The position numbers and the translations under genes are program-made. A stretch of DNA of 64,000 nt from the NCBI RefSeq assembly GCF_037153985.1, contig NZ_JBBAYI010000005.1:124001-188000 (forward strand), written 5' to 3'. Source of the stretch: Emticicia sp037153985. Its GTDB lineage: Bacteria; Bacteroidota; Bacteroidia; Cytophagales; Spirosomataceae. Below are positions 49,612-58,497 of this stretch, piece by piece (the first letter of the stretch is position 1; each line of letters opens with the position of its first letter). The notes under the pieces were generated by a model. It worked only from the letters and a program-made list of their open reading frames with translations, was not told the origin of the DNA and made no database searches.

Positions 49612-52260
49612 ATGATTCCGCAATATCTTAAAATAAAAGGGCTTTACTCGTATAAACACCAACAGGAAATTGACTTTAATAACCTGACAAGCGCGGCTTT
49701 GTTTGGTATTTTCGGGTCGGTGGGTAGTGGTAAGTCGTCAATTCTGGAAGCCATTATGTTTGCCCTCTACGGCGACACCGAACGGCTGAACAAATCGGGC
49801 GATGAGCGTTATTATAACATGACCAACCTCAGTTCGGACGATTTAATGATTGATTTTACGTGTCTGGCCGGAAAAGAAGACACCCGTTACAGGTTTGTGG
49901 TACAGGGCCGCAGAAATAGCCGGAACTTCAGGGATGTAAAGGTTGAAAGAAAGGTTTACCAATGGATGGACGACAACTGGAGCCCCATTATGACCGAAGA
50001 TGTAGCCGAAAAAGTTATAGGGCTAAACTACGAGAATTTCCGCCGGACGGTTATTATTCCACAAGGAAATTTTCAGGAGTTTATCGAACTGAAAGGCAGA
50101 GAACGCTCTGAAATGATGAAGGTTTTGTTTGGTCTTGAAAAGTTTGATTTGGCCGAAAAAAACAAACGGCTGGCCGAGCGTAACATTCTGGCCTTAGAAA
50201 GCATACACGGGCAATTGATGAATTTGGGCGAAGCAACCCCCGAAATGATTGCCCAGAAAGAACACGAGCTAAAGCTCACCAAAGAGTTAATCAGAGAGGT
50301 AGAGGCAGCCCTTGTGCAACAGCGCAATGAAGAAAAACAGCAGGACGAACTCCTGAAACTTTTTACGAACCTTAACCACACCACCCAGAAACTGGATTTG
50401 CTGCAAGAAAAACAGAACTGGTTTAAAATGCGTGAGGAAAAACTGAAACTTTACGAACAATGTGTGCTTAATTTTAAGTCGTTGTTTGAACAGAAACAGG
50501 CCAGAGAGAAAGAACATCAGCAGGTAAAAACCGAAATTGCCCGAAATCAGGCATTGCTTGAGCAAAATCAGGTGCGCTTGCAGAACATGGTGAGCGAACT
50601 GGAAAAAGTAAGACCCTACTACGATAAACGCGACGAGTACCAGCTGAAATCTCAAGAGCTTAAACGCCTGAAAGACCTCAAAAAACTTGAGCAGGAAAGC
50701 GCAAGCCTGCAAGACCGCATCAGGAACGGGGCAGTGGTACTGAAAGAAAAAGAAGCCCTGATTCAGCACCTTTTGAACGAGAAGCAACTGCAAGAAAAAC
50801 AACTCGAACAACGCAAAGCCGACCTCATAACCCAGCAAACAGAGCATAAACTGCAAGACGAACTGGTGCATTTGCAGGTGCAGAAGTCGTTACAGAAATT
50901 TGCCGATGCCCTCAAAGATAACGAGCCTTGCCCGCTGTGTGGGTCGGTGCATCATCCGGCCATTTTAAGTTCTGACGAAGACTTCGATACCAAAATAAAA
51001 GCCCTGATGGCTAAAAAAGAAGGTATCAGAACCGAACTGGAACAGGCCGAAAAACACATTAAACAGCTAGGCAAAACAATAGACGACCACACGCAGGAAA
51101 AAACCGAGAAATTCGAGAAGGCTTTAGCTCGCTTTACTGAGCAAATGGCGGGCTTCGATGCCCAGAAACAACTCTTGTTAGGGCAGTTACAGGTATTCAG
51201 GTGGGAGGATTTCGCCGAAAAGAGTATCGAAGAAATTGACGAACAACAACGCAAAACAGATAACGATTACCGGAAAATTGTTGAAACCTTTACCCGACTT
51301 GACAAAGACCACCGCGAACTGGAAGGCAGCATAAAAACCACACAAGGAAGCCAGCAAACCCTGCTCAATAGCCTTAACGCACACACCCATGCGTTGGCAC
51401 AAATGCAACAGGAAATAGATGCTCAGCTTGGCAAGGTGGGGTTTGGCACGGAAGAGGAGGTCTGGAATGTGTTAAGGCAAAACCTTGTGATTGAAACCGA
51501 ACGCAACGAAATACAGGCTTACCAGACCGACTTGCAGGCTACCCGCCAGATGCTGGAGCAACTCACAAAAGATGCCGCCAGTAAGGTGTACGAACCCGAA
51601 AAACACGCTTTACTGAAAGAAGGCATTAAAGCCAACGAAACCAGATTCAATGGCTTGAAGAAGGAGGAAGGAAGCCTCGAAAATGAAATTCAGAAAGGAA
51701 AAGAAAACCTGAAAAGCAAAGAAAAACTTTTGCAGGAAAAACAAAGGCTCGAAATCAGGAAAGAGAACCTTGAAACCTTACAGAAACTTTTCAAGGCTAA
51801 TGGGTTTGTTGATTTCGTGTCGAGTATTTATCTGAAAAACCTGTCGAATGCGGCCAACGAGCGGTTCCACCGCATGACACGCCACCAGTTACACCTCGAA
51901 GTAAACGCCGATAACGATTTTGAAGTGCGCGACCTGCTCAATGGCGGCAAAACCCGTTTGCTCAAAACATTGTCGGGCGGGCAGAAATTTCAGGCGGCTT
52001 TGTCGCTGGCACTGGCATTGGCCGATAATATCCATAACAGGGTGCAATCGAGGCATAATTTCTTCTTTCTGGATGAAGGTTTCGGCTCGCTCGACCGTGA
52101 TTCTCTGCAAATTGTTTTTGAAACGCTCAAATCGCTTCGGAAAGAAAACCGTATTGTAGGCATTATTTCACACGTTGACGAACTACAACAGGAAATACAG
52201 ACCTTCCTGAAAATAGAAAATACCGACGAAGGCAGCCGTGTATTTACAAGCTGGCAATAA
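49612..52260 (+). CDS. sbcC: SbcC ATPase subunit (Rad50-like)
   Basis: 882 residues, shorter than the ~1000-residue norm. The Walker A loop GSVGSGKS is at residues 35-42, followed by two long coiled-coil arms of Glu/Lys/Gln-rich heptads around the zinc hook CPLC (C440-C443), then LSGGQ (787-791) and Walker B FFFLDEGFG with D821-E822. It pairs with SbcD (21-nt gap). The shorter length is in the coiled coil, with short arms of about 200 residues each side. All functional motifs are intact. Confidence 0.95.
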   Translation: MIPQYLKIKGLYSYKHQQEIDFNNLTSAALFGIFGSVGSGKSSILEAIMFALYGDTERLNKSGDERYYNMTNLSSDDLMIDFTCLAGKEDTRYRFVVQGRRNSRNFRDVKVERKVYQWMDDNWSPIMTEDVAEKVIGLNYENFRRTVIIPQGNFQEFIELKGRERSEMMKVLFGLEKFDLAEKNKRLAERNILALESIHGQLMNLGEATPEMIAQKEHELKLTKELIREVEAALVQQRNEEKQQDELLKLFTNLNHTTQKLDLLQEKQNWFKMREEKLKLYEQCVLNFKSLFEQKQAREKEHQQVKTEIARNQALLEQNQVRLQNMVSELEKVRPYYDKRDEYQLKSQELKRLKDLKKLEQESASLQDRIRNGAVVLKEKEALIQHLLNEKQLQEKQLEQRKADLITQQTEHKLQDELVHLQVQKSLQKFADALKDNEPCPLCGSVHHPAILSSDEDFDTKIKALMAKKEGIRTELEQAEKHIKQLGKTIDDHTQEKTEKFEKALARFTEQMAGFDAQKQLLLGQLQVFRWEDFAEKSIEEIDEQQRKTDNDYRKIVETFTRLDKDHRELEGSIKTTQGSQQTLLNSLNAHTHALAQMQQEIDAQLGKVGFGTEEEVWNVLRQNLVIETERNEIQAYQTDLQATRQMLEQLTKDAASKVYEPEKHALLKEGIKANETRFNGLKKEEGSLENEIQKGKENLKSKEKLLQEKQRLEIRKENLETLQKLFKANGFVDFVSSIYLKNLSNAANERFHRMTRHQLHLEVNADNDFEVRDLLNGGKTRLLKTLSGGQKFQAALSLALALADNIHNRVQSRHNFFFLDEGFGSLDRDSLQIVFETLKSLRKENRIVGIISHVDELQQEIQTFLKIENTDEGSRVFTSWQ

Positions 52261-52360
52261 TTTTAGGCACGATTTTGGTAAATGCTTCTGAGAACAGGCA
52301 AGCCCTGACACAAACCCATCTCTGAAAGCAGGGCAATTGGCCTGCCAATATCTGAAACCA

Positions 52361-53815
52361 ATGAAAAACATAGTATTTGCTTTCTTGTTTTTGCTTAGTA
52401 GCTCCGTGTTTTCGCAGCAGGCGTGTGTCTGTTCGCAAAATTTCGACTTCGCATATCAGAAAATAAAAGACAATTACGCTGGCTGGGCCGATAAAGTAAG
52501 ACCCGATAATCAGGCAGCTTTTAATAAACTTACTGCCGACACAAAAGAAGCCGCCAAAGGTATTTCCAACGAGTGGGACTGCTTCTTTCTGTTAAAAAAA
52601 TGGTTCGATTTCTTTCAGGATGGCCATTTGTTTATTACGCCAATTTCTCCTTACAGCATTAAAGAATCACCGCAGGTAATTGCCCAGCGCGTAGCCAAGG
52701 CGGCGGCGGTTCCGTTTAACGAAATCAGTTTTGCCAGTTATCTTAAAACCAATAGTGCTGCGCTTGGTAGCATAGAGGGTATCTGGGAGAGCGACGACCA
52801 AGCGTATAGGGTGGGTATTATAAAAGACAAGAAAAATGCCAATAAATATCTGGGTTTTCTGCTGACCGATAAAGACGCTGACTGGAAGGCCGGAAAGGTA
52901 AAATTCGAGTTGCTGCAAGTGGCTCCGTTGCGTTATAGCACCACTTATTATTATGCCGACTTCTCGGCAGAAACAACGCTTACCCGCGAGGTAAAAAACG
53001 TGCTGGTACTGGAAAACATTTATAAGTTCAGTAAGGTTTTGCCCATTCCTACCGAGGTGGCCACTGAAGAAGACGTGGTGCAACGAATTGCCGATTACAG
53101 GGTTGAAAAGCTCGATAACGAAACGGCACTGGTAGTATTGCCTCCGTTTACGTTAGTTAATGGCCCCGAATACGTGAAAGACATGATTCAGAAGAGCCGT
53201 CAGATACTGGAAACATCGCCCAACCTGATTATTGACCTGCGAAATAACCCCGGCGGCGACGATGCCGTGTATGAGCCTTTGTTTCCGTATATCAATACCA
53301 GCCCTGTGGTGCGGAAAGGTGGGGTTTTCAGGGCAACTTATGAAAACATTGTGTCGGTGCGGCACGAACTGGAAGCTATACAGGGGTATCCGGGTTATAA
53401 AGAACGCCTCACCCCGAAACTACAAATGATATTGAGTACAATGGGTGCTAATCAGGGGAAATTCGTGAGTGGCCCCGATAAGGAGTTTCCGGCGGGGAAT
53501 TTGGCAGGGAACCCCAAAAAAGTAGCCTTTATTGTGAATAAAAATACGGCTAGCACCGCCGAGCAGTTTGTACTGGAAGCCAAACAAAGTAAAAAAACGA
53601 TAGTATTTGGCGAAAACACCAAAGGCTTGGCCGATTACATTGAAGTGCGCGACTGGGGAATGCCTTGCTATGGCTGGCGGGTGGCTTATGCGTTGGCTAA
53701 AAGCCCACGTTTGCCACAAAATCCGATTGATAACGTGGGTATCGGCCCCGACGTGAAAATTACCGAAAAAGAAGCCGATTGGGTTGAATTTGTCAGGAAT
53801 TATATAAAAAAGTAA
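52361..53815 (+). CDS. S41-family C-terminal processing-type peptidase
   Basis: 484 residues from ATG 52361 with signal peptide (FLFLLSSSVFSQ). The conserved NLIIDLRNNPGGDDAVYEPL and VAFIVNKNTASTAEQFVLEA blocks give the S41 core, with the nucleophile Ser in the NTASTAEQ motif and a lysine expected downstream (KGLADY region). It contains no obvious PDZ domain. Members degrade or process exported proteins in the periplasm. A hairpin terminator follows (53830-53877). Substrate unknown. Confidence 0.88.
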   Translation: MKNIVFAFLFLLSSSVFSQQACVCSQNFDFAYQKIKDNYAGWADKVRPDNQAAFNKLTADTKEAAKGISNEWDCFFLLKKWFDFFQDGHLFITPISPYSIKESPQVIAQRVAKAAAVPFNEISFASYLKTNSAALGSIEGIWESDDQAYRVGIIKDKKNANKYLGFLLTDKDADWKAGKVKFELLQVAPLRYSTTYYYADFSAETTLTREVKNVLVLENIYKFSKVLPIPTEVATEEDVVQRIADYRVEKLDNETALVVLPPFTLVNGPEYVKDMIQKSRQILETSPNLIIDLRNNPGGDDAVYEPLFPYINTSPVVRKGGVFRATYENIVSVRHELEAIQGYPGYKERLTPKLQMILSTMGANQGKFVSGPDKEFPAGNLAGNPKKVAFIVNKNTASTAEQFVLEAKQSKKTIVFGENTKGLADYIEVRDWGMPCYGWRVAYALAKSPRLPQNPIDNVGIGPDVKITEKEADWVEFVRNYIKK

Positions 53816-53829
53816 AGGTGTATTTTGCA

Positions 53830-53881
53830 AATGGCTTCTGCCTGACCTTGTTACGATAAGGTTGAGCAGAAGCCATTTTAT
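53830..53881 (+). terminator. hairpin terminator
   Basis: AATGGCTTCTGC at 53830-53841 pairs with GCAGAAGCCATT at 53866-53877, with an inner CCTT/AAGG stem, followed by TTATTAG. It lies between the peptidase and the convergent hemC. Confidence 0.8.
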
Positions 53882-53932
53882 TAGTAACCTGTGAAAACGA
53901 AAGCGTTACCCTCTCGGTGGGGTGGCAAGGTT

Positions 53933-54877
53933 TTAGTTGCCAAGATTCTCCCGAATCCCTTTCAGGATTTCTGTTCCGCCGTTAGCCAATACGTTTTCGG
54001 CTATTTTTACGCCCAATGCTTCGGGGTCGTCGATGGCATCTTCTTCAATTACTTTAATGAGTTTTTGTCCGTCAAGGCTAATAAGCCCCGCGGTCATTTT
54101 CAGGTGAAGCCCTCCGTTGGGGTTTTCTTCCAGCGTAGCCCGCCCAAACGACGGAATAGAACAACCACCTTGCAGTTTTTTCAGATAGGCACGTTCGGCC
54201 AGCAGGCACTTTTCGGTCTGGGCATCGTTTATGAGTATCCGTATCATGAGTTTTTTTTCTTCCGACAAACTTTTGGCGGCTTCAATGGCTACGCAGCCTT
54301 GCCCTACTGGTGATACAAACTCTGCCGATGGCAGGTGTTCAACAATGAGGTCGTTGTAGTGCATACGGTGTACGCCCGCATAAGCTAGTAGCAGGGCATC
54401 GCATTGGTTTTCTTCGAGCTTGCGCAGGCGTGTTTGCAGGTTGCCGCGCATATCAACAATTTTAATATGCGGGTAATAGTGCCTCAGCATGGCTACTCTA
54501 CGCGTAGACGACGTGCCTACTACGAAGGTTTGGCCGCTTTGTAACGACAAGCCTTTGTTATAACTCAGCAGTACGTCGTCGGTTTGTTCGCGCTCGGTAA
54601 AGGCAATAATTTCGAGGTCTGCGGCTAGTTCAGACTGTAAGTCTTTGGCCGAATGAACCGCAATGTCGATGGCCCCGCTCCGAAGTTGGTCTTCGAGTTC
54701 TTCGGTAAAAACGCCTTTGCTGCCAATTTTCGACAAAGAGCGGTCGAGTATTTTATCGCCTTTGGTTTCTATGATAACAATTGCTGTTTCAATGCCTTTG
54801 GCTTTGAGTTTTTCTTCTACGTAGTAGGCTTGCCATAGAGCCAGTTTGCTGCCGCGTGTACCAATTTTTATTTTCAT
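53933..54877 (-). CDS. hemC: porphobilinogen deaminase (hydroxymethylbilane synthase)
   Basis: 314 residues. IGTRGSKLALWQA start, KGVFTEELEDQL, IAVHSAKDL with the catalytic D79, GTSSTRRVAMLRHYYP and the LQGGCSIPSF block with the dipyrromethane-cofactor cysteine C239 are all present. It polymerises four porphobilinogens to hydroxymethylbilane in haem synthesis. No other hem genes are adjacent. The upstream intergenic region (54878-55040) is short and leads to holB on the same strand. Confidence 0.96.
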   Translation of the reverse strand: MKIKIGTRGSKLALWQAYYVEEKLKAKGIETAIVIIETKGDKILDRSLSKIGSKGVFTEELEDQLRSGAIDIAVHSAKDLQSELAADLEIIAFTEREQTDDVLLSYNKGLSLQSGQTFVVGTSSTRRVAMLRHYYPHIKIVDMRGNLQTRLRKLEENQCDALLLAYAGVHRMHYNDLIVEHLPSAEFVSPVGQGCVAIEAAKSLSEEKKLMIRILINDAQTEKCLLAERAYLKKLQGGCSIPSFGRATLEENPNGGLHLKMTAGLISLDGQKLIKVIEEDAIDDPEALGVKIAENVLANGGTEILKGIRENLGN

Positions 54878-55040
54878 AGAGGCTTCGCTTTTTTAATTAT
54901 AACAGGCACTTGCGGGTGCCATTTATACAATTGGCTTGTGCTTGCCGAATGCGGTGTGTTGATACATTGCTGTAAAACTCATTAGCCGGCACTCCAGACA
55001 AATAACAAGCCGTTGGGGTAATTTATTCAAACAAATTAAT

Positions 55041-56138
55041 TTATTTCATGAGCCGCGCAATGATAAGCGAGATGTCGAGAAACACGATTTTGGCGCGTGC
55101 ATTGCGTTCAATATGATAAAATGCTTCGCCGAGGGTGTCAATGATTTGCTCCAGATTATTCATGTTAATGGCTGTTGAAAACCGTTGTACAAACACCAGT
55201 TCGTCGTTTTCGAGCCTTATCAGGTTTTGGCCGCCGTTGCTGTACAGGAAAATCTCACGAAAAATACTGAGGCCATACTCAAGCAAACCTTTTTGTTGTT
55301 CTTTGCTGCGGGCATCGAACTCGTCGGCCATTGGCACCAGTTTTTGCAGGTTCAGGGCGTAGCACATACGCATCCAGTTGGCAAACCAAGCGTGGTCGGT
55401 GTCTTCGGCTTTTTCCAGAATTTCGAGTGCCTTGTGCATATTGCCTTCTGACAAAAACGCTATCTGGCGCGCCCGCTCTTGCGATACGTCTTTTGTGGCG
55501 AGGTACTGCACGAGTTCGTTCTCTGAAAACTTTCGGATAGCTACCCGTTGCGTGCGCGAAATAATGGTGGTCAGGAGGCGTTCCATGCTGCTTACCACGA
55601 GCAAAAACAGGGTTTGTTCGGGTGGTTCTTCCAGAATTTTCAGGAGGGCATTGGCGGTGGTGTTGTGCAGGTATTCGGCTTGCCAGATAATAACAATCTT
55701 GTAGCCCCCTTCGTACGACTTCAAGGCTAGTTTCTGAATTAACTGGCGGGCTTCTTCGGCCGGAATATTGCCTTGCTTTACGCCTATTTTTTCGAGCCAG
55801 TCAGACAAATTGCCGAAGGGTGTTTCTTTTACAAAACTCCGCCATTGGGCCATGAAGTTCTCGGAAAGCACACTTTTACCGCCGGCCGTCGGGAAAATAT
55901 AAGTTACGTCGGGGTGGGCCAGTTTGCTCATTTTGAGGCAACTGGGGCATTTTCCGCAGGCGTCGTCGGCTTGTTTGTTTTCACAGTTAACATAAGTGGC
56001 ATAGGCCAATGCTAAAGCCAGATTGGCTGTGCCTTCGCCCCCATGAAATAATTGTGCATGGGCCACATGGTTATTGGCTACCGTGCCGACGAGCGACTGT
56101 TTGATGTCTTGAAGACCTGTGATTTCACGAAAAAGCAT
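55041..56138 (-). CDS. holB: DNA polymerase III delta-prime subunit
   Basis: About 365 residues from ATG 56138 (an upstream TTG adds two residues). The AAA+ fold is seen in HAQLFHGGEGTANLALALA (Walker A without the Lys, as is usual for delta-prime), CENKQADDACGKCPSCLK (four cysteines for zinc) and the 'SRTQRV' sensor-1/arginine-finger-like motif. NTTANALLKILEEPP is the SRC box of clamp-loader subunits. It loads the sliding clamp together with the gamma/tau and delta subunits. It is 22 nt from the stop of the next upstream gene on the same strand (ends 56161). Confidence 0.92.
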   Translation of the reverse strand: MLFREITGLQDIKQSLVGTVANNHVAHAQLFHGGEGTANLALALAYATYVNCENKQADDACGKCPSCLKMSKLAHPDVTYIFPTAGGKSVLSENFMAQWRSFVKETPFGNLSDWLEKIGVKQGNIPAEEARQLIQKLALKSYEGGYKIVIIWQAEYLHNTTANALLKILEEPPEQTLFLLVVSSMERLLTTIISRTQRVAIRKFSENELVQYLATKDVSQERARQIAFLSEGNMHKALEILEKAEDTDHAWFANWMRMCYALNLQKLVPMADEFDARSKEQQKGLLEYGLSIFREIFLYSNGGQNLIRLENDELVFVQRFSTAINMNNLEQIIDTLGEAFYHIERNARAKIVFLDISLIIARLMK

Positions 56139-56160
56139 GTGCAAAGGTAAGACTTTCCGT

Positions 56161-57342
56161 TCAAATTGACGCTTCCGACTCCTGAATGTATCGAAGAATT
56201 TGCAGGTCGGTATCGGTCAGGTGCTTGTTACGCCTTTTCATGGTTTCGTTAATAACCTGCGTGGCTTTTTCAAAGCGGTACGGCTCATAGGCGGTGTCGG
56301 CCCCTCCCCACCTGAACGAAGGCACGTGTTTGTCCTGAAAACCCGCCCCGAAAACATTTGCGCATACGCCTACCACCGTACCTGTGTTAAACATGGTGCT
56401 AATGCCTGCTTTGGTGTAGTCGCCCATGAAGAGGCCACAGAAAAGCTCTCCGCTTTTTTCGAGTTGGCGGGTGGCATAGCTGTATAGTTTTACTTCGGAG
56501 TAATCGTTTTTGAGGTTTGAATTATTGGTGTTTGCCCCCAGATTACACCATTCGCCAATGACCGAGTTGCCCAGAAACCCATCGTGTGCCTTGTTTGAAT
56601 AGGCCGTCAGGATAGAGTTGCCTACCTCGCCGCCTGCGCGGCAAAAAGGCCCCAATGTGGTGTTGGCGCGCATTTTACTGCCCCACGCTACAATGCTGCC
56701 TTCGTCGGCCGAAAATGGGCCTATAATTACGGCTCCTTCCTGAATAGTGGCATTTTTGCCAATATACACCGGGCCGTTTTCGGCGTTAATGATAACGGCC
56801 TTGATGCTGGCCCCTTCTTCAACAAATACGTTTTCGGGCGCGTAGATACGCGTAAAGGGGTCGGTAATGGTTTGTGACTGCCGCCCTTTGGTTATAAGCT
56901 GGAAATCGGCCCGTATCTGGTCGCCGTTTTTGAGGTAGAGGTCGGGCAGGTGTTGTAAAATTACGGCCTCTTGCTGGCTGGCTTGGCTGCCTGTAAACTG
57001 GCTGTAATCGATAGGGAAACTGAGTTGGCGGCTGGTTTTAATGGCTAGCGGAACCTTGCCCGCCCACAGGATTTGGCCCTCGGTTAGGGCTTCAATTGCT
57101 GCCAGTATGCTGGCGGTAGGGCATAGGCCCCCGTTAATATAAATATTGGTGTTGGTGCTGGTTTGGGTAAACTTCTGTTGCAGGTAGTTTTCGGTGAGGT
57201 GCGAAAGTGGCTGGCCCAGTACTTTTTCCCATTTTTCCCTGATAGTTAAAATGCCGCATCTGATTTCGGCCACGGGCTTGGTAAAAGTAAAAGGTTTAAG
57301 CTGGTCTCGTAATTGTTTGTCATCAAAAAGAATGTAATTCAT
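56161..57342 (-). CDS. GlmU-like sugar nucleotidyl/acyltransferase (left-handed beta-helix)
   Basis: 393 residues. The N-terminal half begins MNYILFDDKQLRDQLKPFTF and resembles the nucleotidyltransferase-like domain of the TIGR03991 group of GlmU family proteins. The C-terminal half holds hexapeptide turns (VFVEEGASIKAVIINAENGP, VYIGKNATIQEGAVIIGPF, GSKMRANTTLGPFCRAGGE) of a left-handed beta-helix. The catalytic residues of true GlmU are not evident, so the reaction is not known. It is 22 nt upstream of holB, same strand. Widespread in Bacteroidota. Confidence 0.85.
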   Translation of the reverse strand: MNYILFDDKQLRDQLKPFTFTKPVAEIRCGILTIREKWEKVLGQPLSHLTENYLQQKFTQTSTNTNIYINGGLCPTASILAAIEALTEGQILWAGKVPLAIKTSRQLSFPIDYSQFTGSQASQQEAVILQHLPDLYLKNGDQIRADFQLITKGRQSQTITDPFTRIYAPENVFVEEGASIKAVIINAENGPVYIGKNATIQEGAVIIGPFSADEGSIVAWGSKMRANTTLGPFCRAGGEVGNSILTAYSNKAHDGFLGNSVIGEWCNLGANTNNSNLKNDYSEVKLYSYATRQLEKSGELFCGLFMGDYTKAGISTMFNTGTVVGVCANVFGAGFQDKHVPSFRWGGADTAYEPYRFEKATQVINETMKRRNKHLTDTDLQILRYIQESEASI

Positions 57343-57618
57343 CTTATTTTCTTTAGTTTTTCCGACGGTAAAGATACAGAAAAAATAAAATTTCTATGGA
57401 AACTAAATTTCTGCGCCTGTGTAGTAACTTTGGCAGACAGACGAAAACAATATTGCCGTACCCAAAAGGATGGCGGTGTTTTTAATGTGTAGCCCCCTCT
57501 TGCCTGTTTAGCTTCTGTGGCTCAATAGTATCTTGGCAACTGATATTTCCTGCTTACTGGGCATAGCTTTACAGTATTTCAGTAGTTTCGAGTTTACGTT
57601 AATTTAAAAGCATATTCT
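57343..57618. other. intergenic region between divergent genes
   Basis: No coding region. It must hold promoters of the GlmU-like gene (leftward) and of the SDR gene (rightward); no exact TAnnTTTG box was found. Confidence 0.4.
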
Positions 57619-58497
57619 ATGAAAAATATAGTTGTTTTTGGTGCTACGGGCTTGCTTGGCAAACCTGTTACAAAGGCATTGATTGCCGCGGGTTTCAGGG
57701 TAACTGTTATGGCGCGCAACCCCGAGCTTGCCCGCGGGCTTTTTCCTGAGGCAAATGTAATTAAGGGCGATTTGAGTAAACCTGCCGAGGTAGCAACTGC
57801 CATGCAGGGGCAGGAGGCCGTTTTTATGAGCCTTTCGGTAACACAGACCGAGAAAGAAACCGACTGGCACGCCGAAGAACAGGGAATTGAAACAATTATT
57901 GAATTGGCTAAGCAAATGGATATTAAGCGGTTGCTTTATCTTTCGTCGCTGGTGCATTTGTATCAGGACATGGATAATTTCGATTGGTGGGTGTTCAGGC
58001 TGAAACGCAGGATTGTGAAGAAAATAAAGGAGTCGAAGATACCTTTTACTATTTTCTACCCGTCTACTTTTATGGAAAGTATTTTTTACCAATCCAAACA
58101 AGGAAGTATGATTGCTTTAGGCGGGGAGTCGAAATATCCGCTTTATTACATTGCTGCTGACGACTACGCCCGCCAAGTTGTGAATTCGCTTAAACTACTG
58201 AAAGACGAAAACCGTGAGTATGTTATACAAGGCCCGGAGGCTTTCAGGCAAGATGTAGCCGCCAAAGAGTTTATCAGGCATTATAGTAAACAAAAACTGC
58301 GCACCATGTGGGCGCCCATGTTCATGATGAAGCTGATGGGCTTTTTCAGCCAGAAATTTAACTATGGCTACCATATTGTAACGGCTCTGAACAATTACCC
58401 CGAAGAATTTGAAGCCACCCAGACATGGAAAGAGCTAGGCAAACCCCAAATAACGCTGAAAGAGTTTGCCGAGCGCATGAGCCAGCGTGAGGGCTAA
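57619..58497 (+). CDS. NmrA-like/SDR NAD(P)-binding protein
   Basis: 292 residues of the atypical SDR group. VVFGATGLLGKPVTKALIAA provides the NAD(P) motif (GATGxxG), followed by a GDLSKPAEVATAMQGQEAVF segment. PFTIFYPSTFMESIFYQSKQ and the EEFEATQTWKELGKPQITL tail match the SDR-a5/NmrA-like proteins, many of which act as redox sensors or flavin/quinone reductases. No catalytic YxxxK is evident, so a regulatory or binding role is possible. Its stop TAA overlaps the stop TAG of the convergent hydrolase gene (58494-58497). Confidence 0.82.
   Translation: MKNIVVFGATGLLGKPVTKALIAAGFRVTVMARNPELARGLFPEANVIKGDLSKPAEVATAMQGQEAVFMSLSVTQTEKETDWHAEEQGIETIIELAKQMDIKRLLYLSSLVHLYQDMDNFDWWVFRLKRRIVKKIKESKIPFTIFYPSTFMESIFYQSKQGSMIALGGESKYPLYYIAADDYARQVVNSLKLLKDENREYVIQGPEAFRQDVAAKEFIRHYSKQKLRTMWAPMFMMKLMGFFSQKFNYGYHIVTALNNYPEEFEATQTWKELGKPQITLKEFAERMSQREG

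Noticed and set aside
55041..56138. Clamp-loader-like protein lacking the Walker A lysine
   Set aside because: Loss of the lysine is normal for delta-prime subunits, so it is not a defect or a novelty.
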